DNA from: an uncultured Clostridium sp.
Lineage (GTDB): Bacteria; Bacillota; Clostridia; Clostridiales; Clostridiaceae
Assembly (NCBI RefSeq): GCF_934754925.1
Contig: NZ_CAKVJA010000003.1
Location: 54,216-118,215, forward strand
DNA length: 64,000 nucleotides
Reading direction: 5' to 3'
Part shown: piece after piece, positions 54,068-62,237 of the stretch
Layout of the letters: each line of letters begins with the position of its first letter
Position numbering within the stretch: position 1 is the stretch's first letter
Position numbers and translations under genes: made by a program
Notes under the pieces: generated by a model
Databases searched by the model: none
The model's input: the letters and a program-made list of their open reading frames with translations, nothing else
What the model was told of the DNA's origin: nothing

Positions 54068-54098
54068 AAAAGAATTTGTAAATATTACAAATTCTTTT
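54068..54098 (-). terminator. Terminator between the two propeller kinases
   Basis: A perfect 14-bp stem (AAAAGAATTTGTAA and complement, loop ATA) overlaps the stop of the second kinase and is followed by T residues on the minus strand. Confidence 0.85.
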
Positions 54099-57000
54099 AC
54101 TGTTTATTATTTATAGGGAGTAAAATTATAAATTCACTTCCTTTTCCCTTTTCACTAATTACACTAATTTCTCCTCCATGGAGGTTAAGTAAATTTTTAG
54201 TTAAGGTTAATCCTAAACCACTTCCACCAAACTCTTCAGATACTTCATTATAAATTTGACCAAATCTATCAAATATGCTTTTATGAAATTTAGAATCTAT
54301 TCCAATACCCGTATCCTTAACACTTATCTTAACCTTATTTGGTAATTCACTTATAGTAACTATTATCCTTCCATTACTATCTGTGAATTTTATCGCATTT
54401 CCTATTAAATTAGTTATGCATCTTTCTATATCTAATTTATCACACTCTATAAATAGCTCCTCAATTTCAGGATCAACTATAAGCTCTATTTCCTCCATTT
54501 TTGCCAATTCAACCATACTTAAAGCTGTATCTTCAACTAAACTTACTATGTTAGTTTTTTCTTTATCTAACCTATATGAACCTGAATCTATCTTAGATGT
54601 ATCTATTATATTATTAATTAAATTTAAAAGTCGTTTTGAATTTCCTTTTAAAGCATTCATATAAACTTCCATTTTATCTCTACTTATTTCTTTTCCTTCC
54701 TTATTAAGGGAAGATATTAATTGCTCTACAGATAAAATTACATTTAATGGTGTTCTTAATTCGTGTGATAAATTTACAAAATAGTTATTTTTATATCTCT
54801 CCATTTCTATTAATTTATTGTATAATTTTTTATTTTCATTTAACTTATTGTTTAGTTCTCGAGTCCTTTGTATAACTAATCCATCTAATATCTTAACTTG
54901 ATTATAGAATAAATATATTATTAAACTTATTATGAAAATATAAAAACAATATGCATAAGGAGTTTTCCAAATAGAATTCTTTACTTTAATATTTATCCTA
55001 GATACATCAGACCAAACCCCATTATAATTTCTCCCTGCTATCAACATAGTATATTTACCTGGCTTTAAACTAGCATATCTTGCATAGTTTTCATTACCGG
55101 CAAAAATCCACTCTTTATCAGTACCTTCTAATTTATAAGCATATTGCATTTCAGTAGTATTCCTATATTCAGGAGTAAAAAACTTTATATATAATTCTCT
55201 TGAATCATAATCAAGTACAATATTCTCACGTTCCTTAATTTCAATACCACCACTTGTTTTAATACTATCTATTATTACTTGTTCACTACTTATATTAAAC
55301 TTAATATCAAATGGATTAATTTCTGTTAATCCATTTATACCTCCAAAATAAATTCTGCTACCATCCTTATTCATATGGTATGAATATCCATTATACTCAT
55401 TGCTAGAAATTCCATCAGCTTCATAATATCTTATAAATTTATTATTTACTTGATCATATATTGAAATTCCATAGTTAGTACTTACCCAAACATTATCACT
55501 ATTATCTACAATTACACCATATATAAAATCGTTAGATAATCCATCCATATATGTATATGAAGTAAATTTTTCACTTTTCTTATCAAATTTATTTAATCCA
55601 CTTTGAGTTCCTATCCATATCATTCCATTACTATCTTCTGAAATAGCTCTTACAGTATTAAAACTTAATGAGTTTAAATCGTTATCATCGGATAAATAAT
55701 TTTTTATCTCTCCAGTTTTTCTATTATAACTTACTAAACCACCATCGGCTCCAAGTCCAATCCACATTATTCCTTCATTATCTTCATAAATGGCGGAAAC
55801 AACCTTTTCATAAATCCCATTTTTCTCAAACAAATCATTATATGATACAAATTTATCTTTTCTATTAAAACTACATAATCCATTTCTAGTTCCAATCCAA
55901 AGTAGTCCATCTTTATCAATAAATAATGCCCTAACCTCATCACTATTAATACTATTTTTACTATCCGATTTATTATATGTAGTAAAAGTACCTGTATTTC
56001 TATCATATTTATTTAATCCATTATCAGTTGCGATCCATACTTCATTGTCTATTCCTGTTATAGCTTTTATTCTATTACTACTTAAAGATTGAGAATTTCC
56101 TTGCAAATTATAATATCTAGTTACATCTCCAGTAATCCTATTTATTTTATTAACTCCAGAATTAAATGTACCAACCCATATCATTCCATCATCATCCTCA
56201 TATATTCCACATACGCTACTATTATTTAATGAATTATTGTTTGTTGGATCATTTCTATAAACTTTAAACTCCTTATTTATATAAAAGTTACTTATTCCAT
56301 TATAAGTACCTATCCAAATTCCTCCGGATCTATCTTCATATAAATTTATAATATTATCATCACAAATGCTATATTTATCTGAATTCTTTTTATATGTATA
56401 AAAACTTTCAGTTTCCTCATCAAATAAAGCTAGTCCTTGATCCGTTGCTAACCATATAGATCCATCCTTTGCTCTAAGTATATCTCTTATAAAATTACTA
56501 GGTATACTAGTATTATCATCTAGATTATACTGATAGGATTTTATACTATAATCATTTAAATCCATTATAATTAATCCACAGGTTTTAGTACCCAGCCATA
56601 ATTTATTATTACTATAATAAATTGTAAGAATATTTTTATCATTAATTATATTTTGAGGATCATTAAACTTCTCAATTTTTTCTTCCTGTGGATTATATCT
56701 ATATAATCCAGCATCAGTAGATATCCATATAACCCCATTATGATCTTCCGAAATATCTTGAATAATCTTATCATTAAACAAATCAGTTTCTATTTTTATA
56801 AATTTATCATTTTTACTATCATATAAATTTAAACTACTAATGCTACATACCCAAAGTCTTTCTTTTGAATCAACCATTAACTCTTCAATTACGGAATTAG
56901 ATGAATTTTTATCATCTTGAGAAATTAAATACCTTGTTATATCTCCAGTAACTAAATTCATCTTATTTAAACCACTATAAGTACCTATCCACAAGTTTTT

Positions 57001-57300
57001 ACTATTATCCTCTACTAATGAAGTAATTACATTATTACTTATTGTATTCTCATTACTTTTACTATTCTTATATATCTTAAATTCACTACCATTATATCTA
57101 TTTAAACCATCGCTAGTTCCTATCCAAATGTATCCATAACTATCTTGATATATATATTCAGCTAATGATTGAGATAACCCATCATCTATAGTCATACTTT
57201 GAAAATTAATATTATTATTTTTTTCTGCATATACATTATTGAAAAAAACACATATTAATATAAATAAAAATATTCCAACCCTCTTTAGTATTCTAGTCAT
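54097..57300 (-). CDS. Beta-propeller sensor histidine kinase (copy 2)
   Basis: A 1067-residue paralogue of the kinase that follows, with the same plan: signal anchor, propeller repeats (WIGTSDGLNRYN, WIATDNGLNKYD and many more), Y_Y_Y domain, one membrane segment, HisKA with NYFVNLSHELRTP (His near 846), and HATPase. The two are alike along their whole length, a tandem duplication, but differ at many surface positions in the propeller. No receiver is present in the gene or nearby. It has a modest TTAGGTG site before ATG 57300 and is divergent from the hydrogenase across 192 bp. Confidence 0.88.
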   Translation of the reverse strand: MTRILKRVGIFLFILICVFFNNVYAEKNNNINFQSMTIDDGLSQSLAEYIYQDSYGYIWIGTSDGLNRYNGSEFKIYKNSKSNENTISNNVITSLVEDNSKNLWIGTYSGLNKMNLVTGDITRYLISQDDKNSSNSVIEELMVDSKERLWVCSISSLNLYDSKNDKFIKIETDLFNDKIIQDISEDHNGVIWISTDAGLYRYNPQEEKIEKFNDPQNIINDKNILTIYYSNNKLWLGTKTCGLIIMDLNDYSIKSYQYNLDDNTSIPSNFIRDILRAKDGSIWLATDQGLALFDEETESFYTYKKNSDKYSICDDNIINLYEDRSGGIWIGTYNGISNFYINKEFKVYRNDPTNNNSLNNSSVCGIYEDDDGMIWVGTFNSGVNKINRITGDVTRYYNLQGNSQSLSSNRIKAITGIDNEVWIATDNGLNKYDRNTGTFTTYNKSDSKNSINSDEVRALFIDKDGLLWIGTRNGLCSFNRKDKFVSYNDLFEKNGIYEKVVSAIYEDNEGIMWIGLGADGGLVSYNRKTGEIKNYLSDDNDLNSLSFNTVRAISEDSNGMIWIGTQSGLNKFDKKSEKFTSYTYMDGLSNDFIYGVIVDNSDNVWVSTNYGISIYDQVNNKFIRYYEADGISSNEYNGYSYHMNKDGSRIYFGGINGLTEINPFDIKFNISSEQVIIDSIKTSGGIEIKERENIVLDYDSRELYIKFFTPEYRNTTEMQYAYKLEGTDKEWIFAGNENYARYASLKPGKYTMLIAGRNYNGVWSDVSRINIKVKNSIWKTPYAYCFYIFIISLIIYLFYNQVKILDGLVIQRTRELNNKLNENKKLYNKLIEMERYKNNYFVNLSHELRTPLNVILSVEQLISSLNKEGKEISRDKMEVYMNALKGNSKRLLNLINNIIDTSKIDSGSYRLDKEKTNIVSLVEDTALSMVELAKMEEIELIVDPEIEELFIECDKLDIERCITNLIGNAIKFTDSNGRIIVTISELPNKVKISVKDTGIGIDSKFHKSIFDRFGQIYNEVSEEFGGSGLGLTLTKNLLNLHGGEISVISEKGKGSEFIILLPINNKQ

Positions 57301-57492
57301 ATTGCACCTAACCTTAAATATATATTTTTAACATATTATAACAAAATTATGTAAAATAGTCATTAATTTTGTTTTTAATATTCATAATATGTTATTTTTT
57401 ATTTAATTTAATTTTTAAGTATTTTCATATCACAATAGAGATATACTAAATTATACAGAATTATTTATTATTTCTATTTTAGGAGGTATATG

Positions 57493-58842
57493 ATGAATAG
57501 TAAGTATACTGATTTGTTTGATATATTAATAAAATCTTATTATGACGGTAATTTTGACGAAACCCTTAATAAAATAATTACTTGTCATGAAAAATCTCCA
57601 CAAGAAACTTTTGAAATAATAACTTCCTTGTGTGGAGTGAAAGTTGATTTTGATAATAATTATGTTTATAACTTAAAAAAAGCAATAACTAATTATAATG
57701 TAAATAAAAAAATAGTAGAAAAACTTGAATGTTCCGGTGCAAATTGTAATCCAGATGAGAATAATACATATGGTTGCCAAAAAGCTTGTCCTTTTAATGC
57801 TATAAAATTTGATTCTGATAATAATACAACTTTTATTGATGATAATATTTGTATTGATTGTGGTATTTGTGTTGATTCCTGTAACAACGGCCGTATTTTA
57901 GATAAGATAGAATTTCTACCAATTTTGGACTTATTAAAGAACAACAAAACTGTAATCGCTGCAGTTGCTCCTGCTATTATAGGTCAATTTGGCAGTGATG
58001 TAACTATGGATCAATTGAGAGCTGCTTTTATTAAAGTTGGATTTACAGATATGATTGAAGTAGCATTTGCTGCTGATATGCTAACTATAAAGGAAGCCGT
58101 TGAGTTTAATAAACATGTAAAAAGTCCAAATGACTTAATGATAACATCTTGTTGTTGCCCAATGTGGGTAGGAATGTTAAAAAAGGTTTATAAGGAGCTT
58201 GTTCCTAATCTTTCTCCTTCTGTATCTCCTATGATTGCAGCTGGTAGAGTAATTAAATCTCTTAATAAAGATGCAAAAGTTGTATTTGTAGGACCTTGTA
58301 TTGCAAAAAAAGCAGAAGCAAAAGAAAAAGACGTTGCTGGAGCCATTGACTTTGTTTTAACTTTTCAAGAACTTAATGATATATTTGAATCCTTAGAAAT
58401 TCAGCCTAGAGACTTAAAGGGTATTCCTTCTATAGAATATACATCTAGAGGTGGAAGACTATATGCACGTACTGGTGGTGTTTCAATAGCTGTAGAGGAA
58501 GCTGTAGAAGAACTTTATCCAGATAACATTAAAAACTTTAAAGCTAGAAAAGCTGAAGGGGTTAAAGAATGTAAAGCAATACTTGATGAAGCTTTAGCAG
58601 GTAAAGCAAATGCAAGCTTTATTGAAGGTATGGGGTGCGTTGGTGGATGTGTTGGTGGTCCTAAAATTCTAGTTCCTCCTGAAGAAGGTAAAAAAGCAGT
58701 AGATAATTTTGCTTATGATGCTTCAATAAAGGTAGCTGTTCATAGTAAAATTCTTGATGATGTCTTAGATAAATTAGGAATAGATTCATTAAGAGACTTT
58801 GAAGATTCTAAAAAAATAAGTATTTTAGAAAGAGATTTTTGA
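57493..58842 (+). CDS. Monomeric [FeFe]-hydrogenase, group B-like
   Basis: A 449-residue cytoplasmic iron-sulfur hydrogenase. Numbering here starts at the upstream ATG 57490. An N-terminal helical part is followed by two ferredoxin-type [4Fe-4S] sites (Cys81, 86, 96, 100 and Cys121, 124, 127, 131). The H-domain has L1 TSCCCPMW (219-226), L2 VGPCIAKKAE (Cys270) and L3 GMGCVGGCVGGP (Cys383, Cys387), so all four H-cluster cysteines are present. The wording GPCIAKK and GCVGGCVGGP differs from classical group A (PCTAKK, CPGGC) and matches what I know of group B. I start at the second ATG, 57493, where AGGAGG has 6-base spacing. It could be catalytic or sensory. Confidence 0.88.
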   Translation: MNSKYTDLFDILIKSYYDGNFDETLNKIITCHEKSPQETFEIITSLCGVKVDFDNNYVYNLKKAITNYNVNKKIVEKLECSGANCNPDENNTYGCQKACPFNAIKFDSDNNTTFIDDNICIDCGICVDSCNNGRILDKIEFLPILDLLKNNKTVIAAVAPAIIGQFGSDVTMDQLRAAFIKVGFTDMIEVAFAADMLTIKEAVEFNKHVKSPNDLMITSCCCPMWVGMLKKVYKELVPNLSPSVSPMIAAGRVIKSLNKDAKVVFVGPCIAKKAEAKEKDVAGAIDFVLTFQELNDIFESLEIQPRDLKGIPSIEYTSRGGRLYARTGGVSIAVEEAVEELYPDNIKNFKARKAEGVKECKAILDEALAGKANASFIEGMGCVGGCVGGPKILVPPEEGKKAVDNFAYDASIKVAVHSKILDDVLDKLGIDSLRDFEDSKKISILERDF

Positions 58843-58861
58843 TATTTTATATTATGCAAAA

Positions 58862-58889
58862 AAGAGTTATGCCATTAGGTATAACTCTT
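58862..58889 (-). terminator. Hairpin with its T-run on the minus strand
   Basis: A perfect 9-bp stem (AAGAGTTAT and complement) follows the hydrogenase. A runs flank it on the plus strand, so T residues trail it only on the minus strand. It may end a small minus-strand transcript from the 263-bp gap. Confidence 0.5.
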
Positions 58890-59105
58890 AAAAAATAAAA
58901 TTATTTTTTGTTTTGTTATTCTTTTTTATTTCTTCTACAAGCAACGTATCTAGTTAGTTCATTATCTAACAATCTTTTTAATTATTACTTTGTTTTCAGT
59001 TTCTGTAAATCTTTATCCTAATCTTAAACAAAGTTTTAATTTTATTCATATACTGTAGTATCAATTAAAGAAATTACCGCACGAATGATTATGAGGTGAG
59101 TTACT

Positions 59106-60347
59106 ATGAGTATAAAATCCAAGGAATATTTTCCACCTAATTCAAACTCAATATATATTTACAGAGGATTTAATAATAATTCAATAAACTTCAAAAGTTC
59201 AGTAGATTATTTTAATAATAATAAAATTCAAGTTAGATTTGATAATGGTATAACTAATATAGTAAATATTTATGAATATGCTGATGACGGTATTAAACTT
59301 TCTTTTCAAGCTGAAAATACTTACTGCCATGAGAATTTCTTAGAGAAATCTAAGAATATTAATAATTATTTAATAAAAGAGCCAATTATTAAAAATAATA
59401 TGTGGCTTTTACCTGATGGAAGTAAGCGTTGCATTACTAATGTAGATATAGAAGTTAAAACCCAATTCAATTTATTTCCTTCAGCCATAGAAATTGTTAC
59501 TATATTTAAAAACAACTCTGACTTTTCCATAGATTACTATGTACTAGGTATAGGTCTTGTTAAAAGCTTATATTATATAAAGAAACTAGGATTTTTGTAT
59601 TGTGAGCTTGAAGATATATTAGAAAATACCCCTTACTCTAAAAACGTTAAAGTATACTATCCTGATGAAAAATTAAATACTATTTGGTATTCAAATGCAA
59701 CTTTGAACTACAATACTAATGAGGATATAACTTTAGGCTTTTCTAAACTATTCGAAACCCCTCCTACAGGATTACTTCCATTAATAAATCGTAATACAAA
59801 AATAAATAAAATATACTATAACTATAAAGATAATTTTGCTTATATAGATTTTTACAGTAGCATAATAAATAGCCTTATTGAAAATACAAATAAAAGCAAA
59901 AGCTTTTTTGACTGTATCTACAATACTTTAAGAAGTTATTATAAAACTGAAAAAATATATATCACAATAGATAATAATCCTTATACAGACTATTTTACTC
60001 CTATCATACCAACAGATGAAACTAAAATAATTGAATGGAGAGTGCAGAACTGCAAATATCCCTTTACCTATTTAGTAAAAGAAAATGATACACTAATTAA
60101 TATATCCAATAAGTTTGGGATTAGCCATGATAAGATTGCGAAATTAAACAATATAAAAAACCCAAATAAACTTTTAAAGGATCAAGTCCTTCAACTTTAT
60201 TCATCTGGCATATATACAATAAAAGAAGGTGATTCTTTAGAGGAAATCTCTAAGATGTTTAATTTAAGCTTTAATAAATTAATTGAAATTAACAATATAT
60301 CAGATTTAAAGCTTATTAAGTCTGGTCAAAAAATTAAATTATACTAA
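59106..60347 (+). CDS. GerMN and LysM domain protein
   Basis: A 413-residue protein likely tied to the spore envelope or wall. No signal peptide is present. An N-terminal domain (1-180) of unknown type is followed by a GerMN-like domain (about 200-310: ITLGFSKLFETPPTGLLPLINRN, INKIYYNYKDNFAYIDF, YNTLRSYYKTEKIYITIDN). Two LysM peptidoglycan-binding modules follow, at about 318-362 (YLVKENDTLINISNKFG) and 367-413 (YTIKEGDSLEEISKMFN). A GAGGTGAG site precedes the ATG. GerMN domains occur in sporulation and germination proteins; the link here is inferred. Confidence 0.78.
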   Translation: MSIKSKEYFPPNSNSIYIYRGFNNNSINFKSSVDYFNNNKIQVRFDNGITNIVNIYEYADDGIKLSFQAENTYCHENFLEKSKNINNYLIKEPIIKNNMWLLPDGSKRCITNVDIEVKTQFNLFPSAIEIVTIFKNNSDFSIDYYVLGIGLVKSLYYIKKLGFLYCELEDILENTPYSKNVKVYYPDEKLNTIWYSNATLNYNTNEDITLGFSKLFETPPTGLLPLINRNTKINKIYYNYKDNFAYIDFYSSIINSLIENTNKSKSFFDCIYNTLRSYYKTEKIYITIDNNPYTDYFTPIIPTDETKIIEWRVQNCKYPFTYLVKENDTLINISNKFGISHDKIAKLNNIKNPNKLLKDQVLQLYSSGIYTIKEGDSLEEISKMFNLSFNKLIEINNISDLKLIKSGQKIKLY

Positions 60348-60383
60348 AAAACAAGGTGGATAAATTTTCTCCACCTTGTTTTT
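60347..60383. terminator. Terminator between convergent genes
   Basis: A perfect 14-bp stem (AAAAACAAGGTGGA and complement, 9-base loop) begins at the stop of the LysM gene and also suits the convergent ABC exporter operon. Confidence 0.88.
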
Positions 60384-60386
60384 ATT

Positions 60387-62237
60387 TTATGCTTCTGCAC
60401 TCTCAAACTGACTATTATAAAGATTAGCATAGAATCCATTCTTAGCTAATAAATCTTCATGATTTCCTTGCTCTACTATATCTCCATCTTTCATAACAAG
60501 AATAAGATCAGCATCTCTAATAGTAGATAATCTATGTGCAATTATAAAACTTGTTCTTCCATGCATCAAATTATCCATAGCCTTTTGAATTAGCACTTCT
60601 GTTCTTGTATCAACTGAGCTAGTTGCTTCATCAAGTATTAATATCTTAGGATCTGCTAATATTGCACGGGCAATAGTTAATAATTGTTTTTGACCTTGTG
60701 ACACATTACTTGCTTCTTCATTAAGTTCCATATCGTAACCATGTGGTAGTGTCTTTATAAAACTATGAACATGAGCTGCTTTAGCTGCCTCTTTAACTTC
60801 TTCATCTGTAGCATCTAACCTACCATAACGTAAATTTTCCATTATAGTTCCATTAAATAGCCATGTATCTTGAAGAACCATACCAAACATCTTTCTTAAA
60901 TCATTTCTTCTAAAATCCTTAATATTATGTCCGTCAATTAAAATAGCTCCATCATTAACATCGTAGAATCTCATAAGAAGTTTAACCATTGTTGTCTTAC
61001 CAGCTCCAGTTGGTCCTACTATAGCAACTCTTTGGCCTGGTTTTATATGAGCTGTAAAATCATTAATAATAATCTTTTCTGGATTATATCCAAAATGAAC
61101 ATCCTTAAAGTCAACTTTTCCTTCTATAGTTTCAGTACTTACTGGATTTTTAACATCTAAGCTTTCCTCTTCTTCATCTAAGAATTCAAATACTCTTTCA
61201 GCAGCCGCTGCAGTTGATTGAAGTACATTTGCTATTTGTGCTGTTTGAGCTATTGGTTGCATAAATGATCTTATATATTGAACAAAAGATAAAATATCTC
61301 CAACCTCAATAACATTTTTAATAGTTAACCATCCACCAAGAATTGATACTATTACATACCCTAGGTTACCTACAAAAGTCATTATAGGCATCATCATACC
61401 TGATAAAAATTGTGATTTCCATGCGCTATCATAAAGTGTATCATTAAGATTAGTAAATTTATTAATTTCTCTTTCTTCTGCATTAAAAGCCTTCATTACA
61501 TTATGACCAGAATAAACTTCTTCAACTTGCCCATTAACATATCCTAAATATTCTTGTTGAGTTTTAAAATACTTTTGAGACCTTTTAACAGCAAAAGCAA
61601 TTAATCCTCCTGATATTGGAACTACAATTAATGAAGCTAATGTCATTATCCAATTTATTGAGAACATCATTATAAGTACACCAATAAGTGTAGTTGCTGA
61701 TGTTAACATTTGTGATAAACTTTGATTTAATGTTTGACTGACAGTATCAACATCATTTGTTACTCTTGATAATACTTCACCATGAGTTTTAGTATCAAAA
61801 TACTTAAGTGGCATTCTATTAATCTTTTCAGATATTTGTTTTCTCATATTATAAGATACCTTTTGAGCAACTCCTGCCATTATCCAACCTTGTATTAATG
61901 AGAAAATTACACTAATTAGGTACAAACCTACTAAGAATAAAATTATTTCACCTATACGAGTAAAATTAATTCCTTCAGCATTAGTAGTTGTAACCTTTTT
62001 AACTAATCCATTAAATATTTCTGTAGTTGCTTTTCCTAATATTTTTGGTCCTACAATTGAAAATGCAGCTGAACCAATGGCAAATATTATAACTATTATT
62101 ATTGATAAGCTATAAGGCTTTAAATATTTCGCAAGAGTTTTCATAGTCTTTTTGAAATCCTTAGCCTTTTCGCCACCTCTTCCCATTCCACCCATTGGAC
62201 CTCCGCCCATTGGGCCTCTCATTTTTTGCTTACTCAT
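60387..62237 (-). CDS. ABC exporter subunit with complete ATPase site
   Basis: A 616-residue half-exporter (six membrane segments plus ATPase), second of a heterodimer. A Gly/Met-rich basic N-terminus (MRGPMGGGPMGGMGRG) is unusual. Walker A is GPTGAGKTT, the Q-loop is MVLQDTWLFNG, the signature is VSQGQKQ rather than LSGGQ, and Walker B is ILILDEATSSVD with the catalytic Glu. Its start overlaps the upstream gene by 8 bp, with GGAGGAG before the ATG. Heterodimers of this LmrCD/BmrCD-like type export drugs or lipids; substrate is unknown. Confidence 0.9.
   Translation of the reverse strand: MSKQKMRGPMGGGPMGGMGRGGEKAKDFKKTMKTLAKYLKPYSLSIIIVIIFAIGSAAFSIVGPKILGKATTEIFNGLVKKVTTTNAEGINFTRIGEIILFLVGLYLISVIFSLIQGWIMAGVAQKVSYNMRKQISEKINRMPLKYFDTKTHGEVLSRVTNDVDTVSQTLNQSLSQMLTSATTLIGVLIMMFSINWIMTLASLIVVPISGGLIAFAVKRSQKYFKTQQEYLGYVNGQVEEVYSGHNVMKAFNAEEREINKFTNLNDTLYDSAWKSQFLSGMMMPIMTFVGNLGYVIVSILGGWLTIKNVIEVGDILSFVQYIRSFMQPIAQTAQIANVLQSTAAAAERVFEFLDEEEESLDVKNPVSTETIEGKVDFKDVHFGYNPEKIIINDFTAHIKPGQRVAIVGPTGAGKTTMVKLLMRFYDVNDGAILIDGHNIKDFRRNDLRKMFGMVLQDTWLFNGTIMENLRYGRLDATDEEVKEAAKAAHVHSFIKTLPHGYDMELNEEASNVSQGQKQLLTIARAILADPKILILDEATSSVDTRTEVLIQKAMDNLMHGRTSFIIAHRLSTIRDADLILVMKDGDIVEQGNHEDLLAKNGFYANLYNSQFESAEA

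Noticed and set aside
54097..57300. Fusion of the propeller kinases with receiver or AraC domains, as in Bacteroides hybrids
   Set aside because: Both proteins end directly after the HATPase domain (FIIILPIQ and FIILLPINNKQ).
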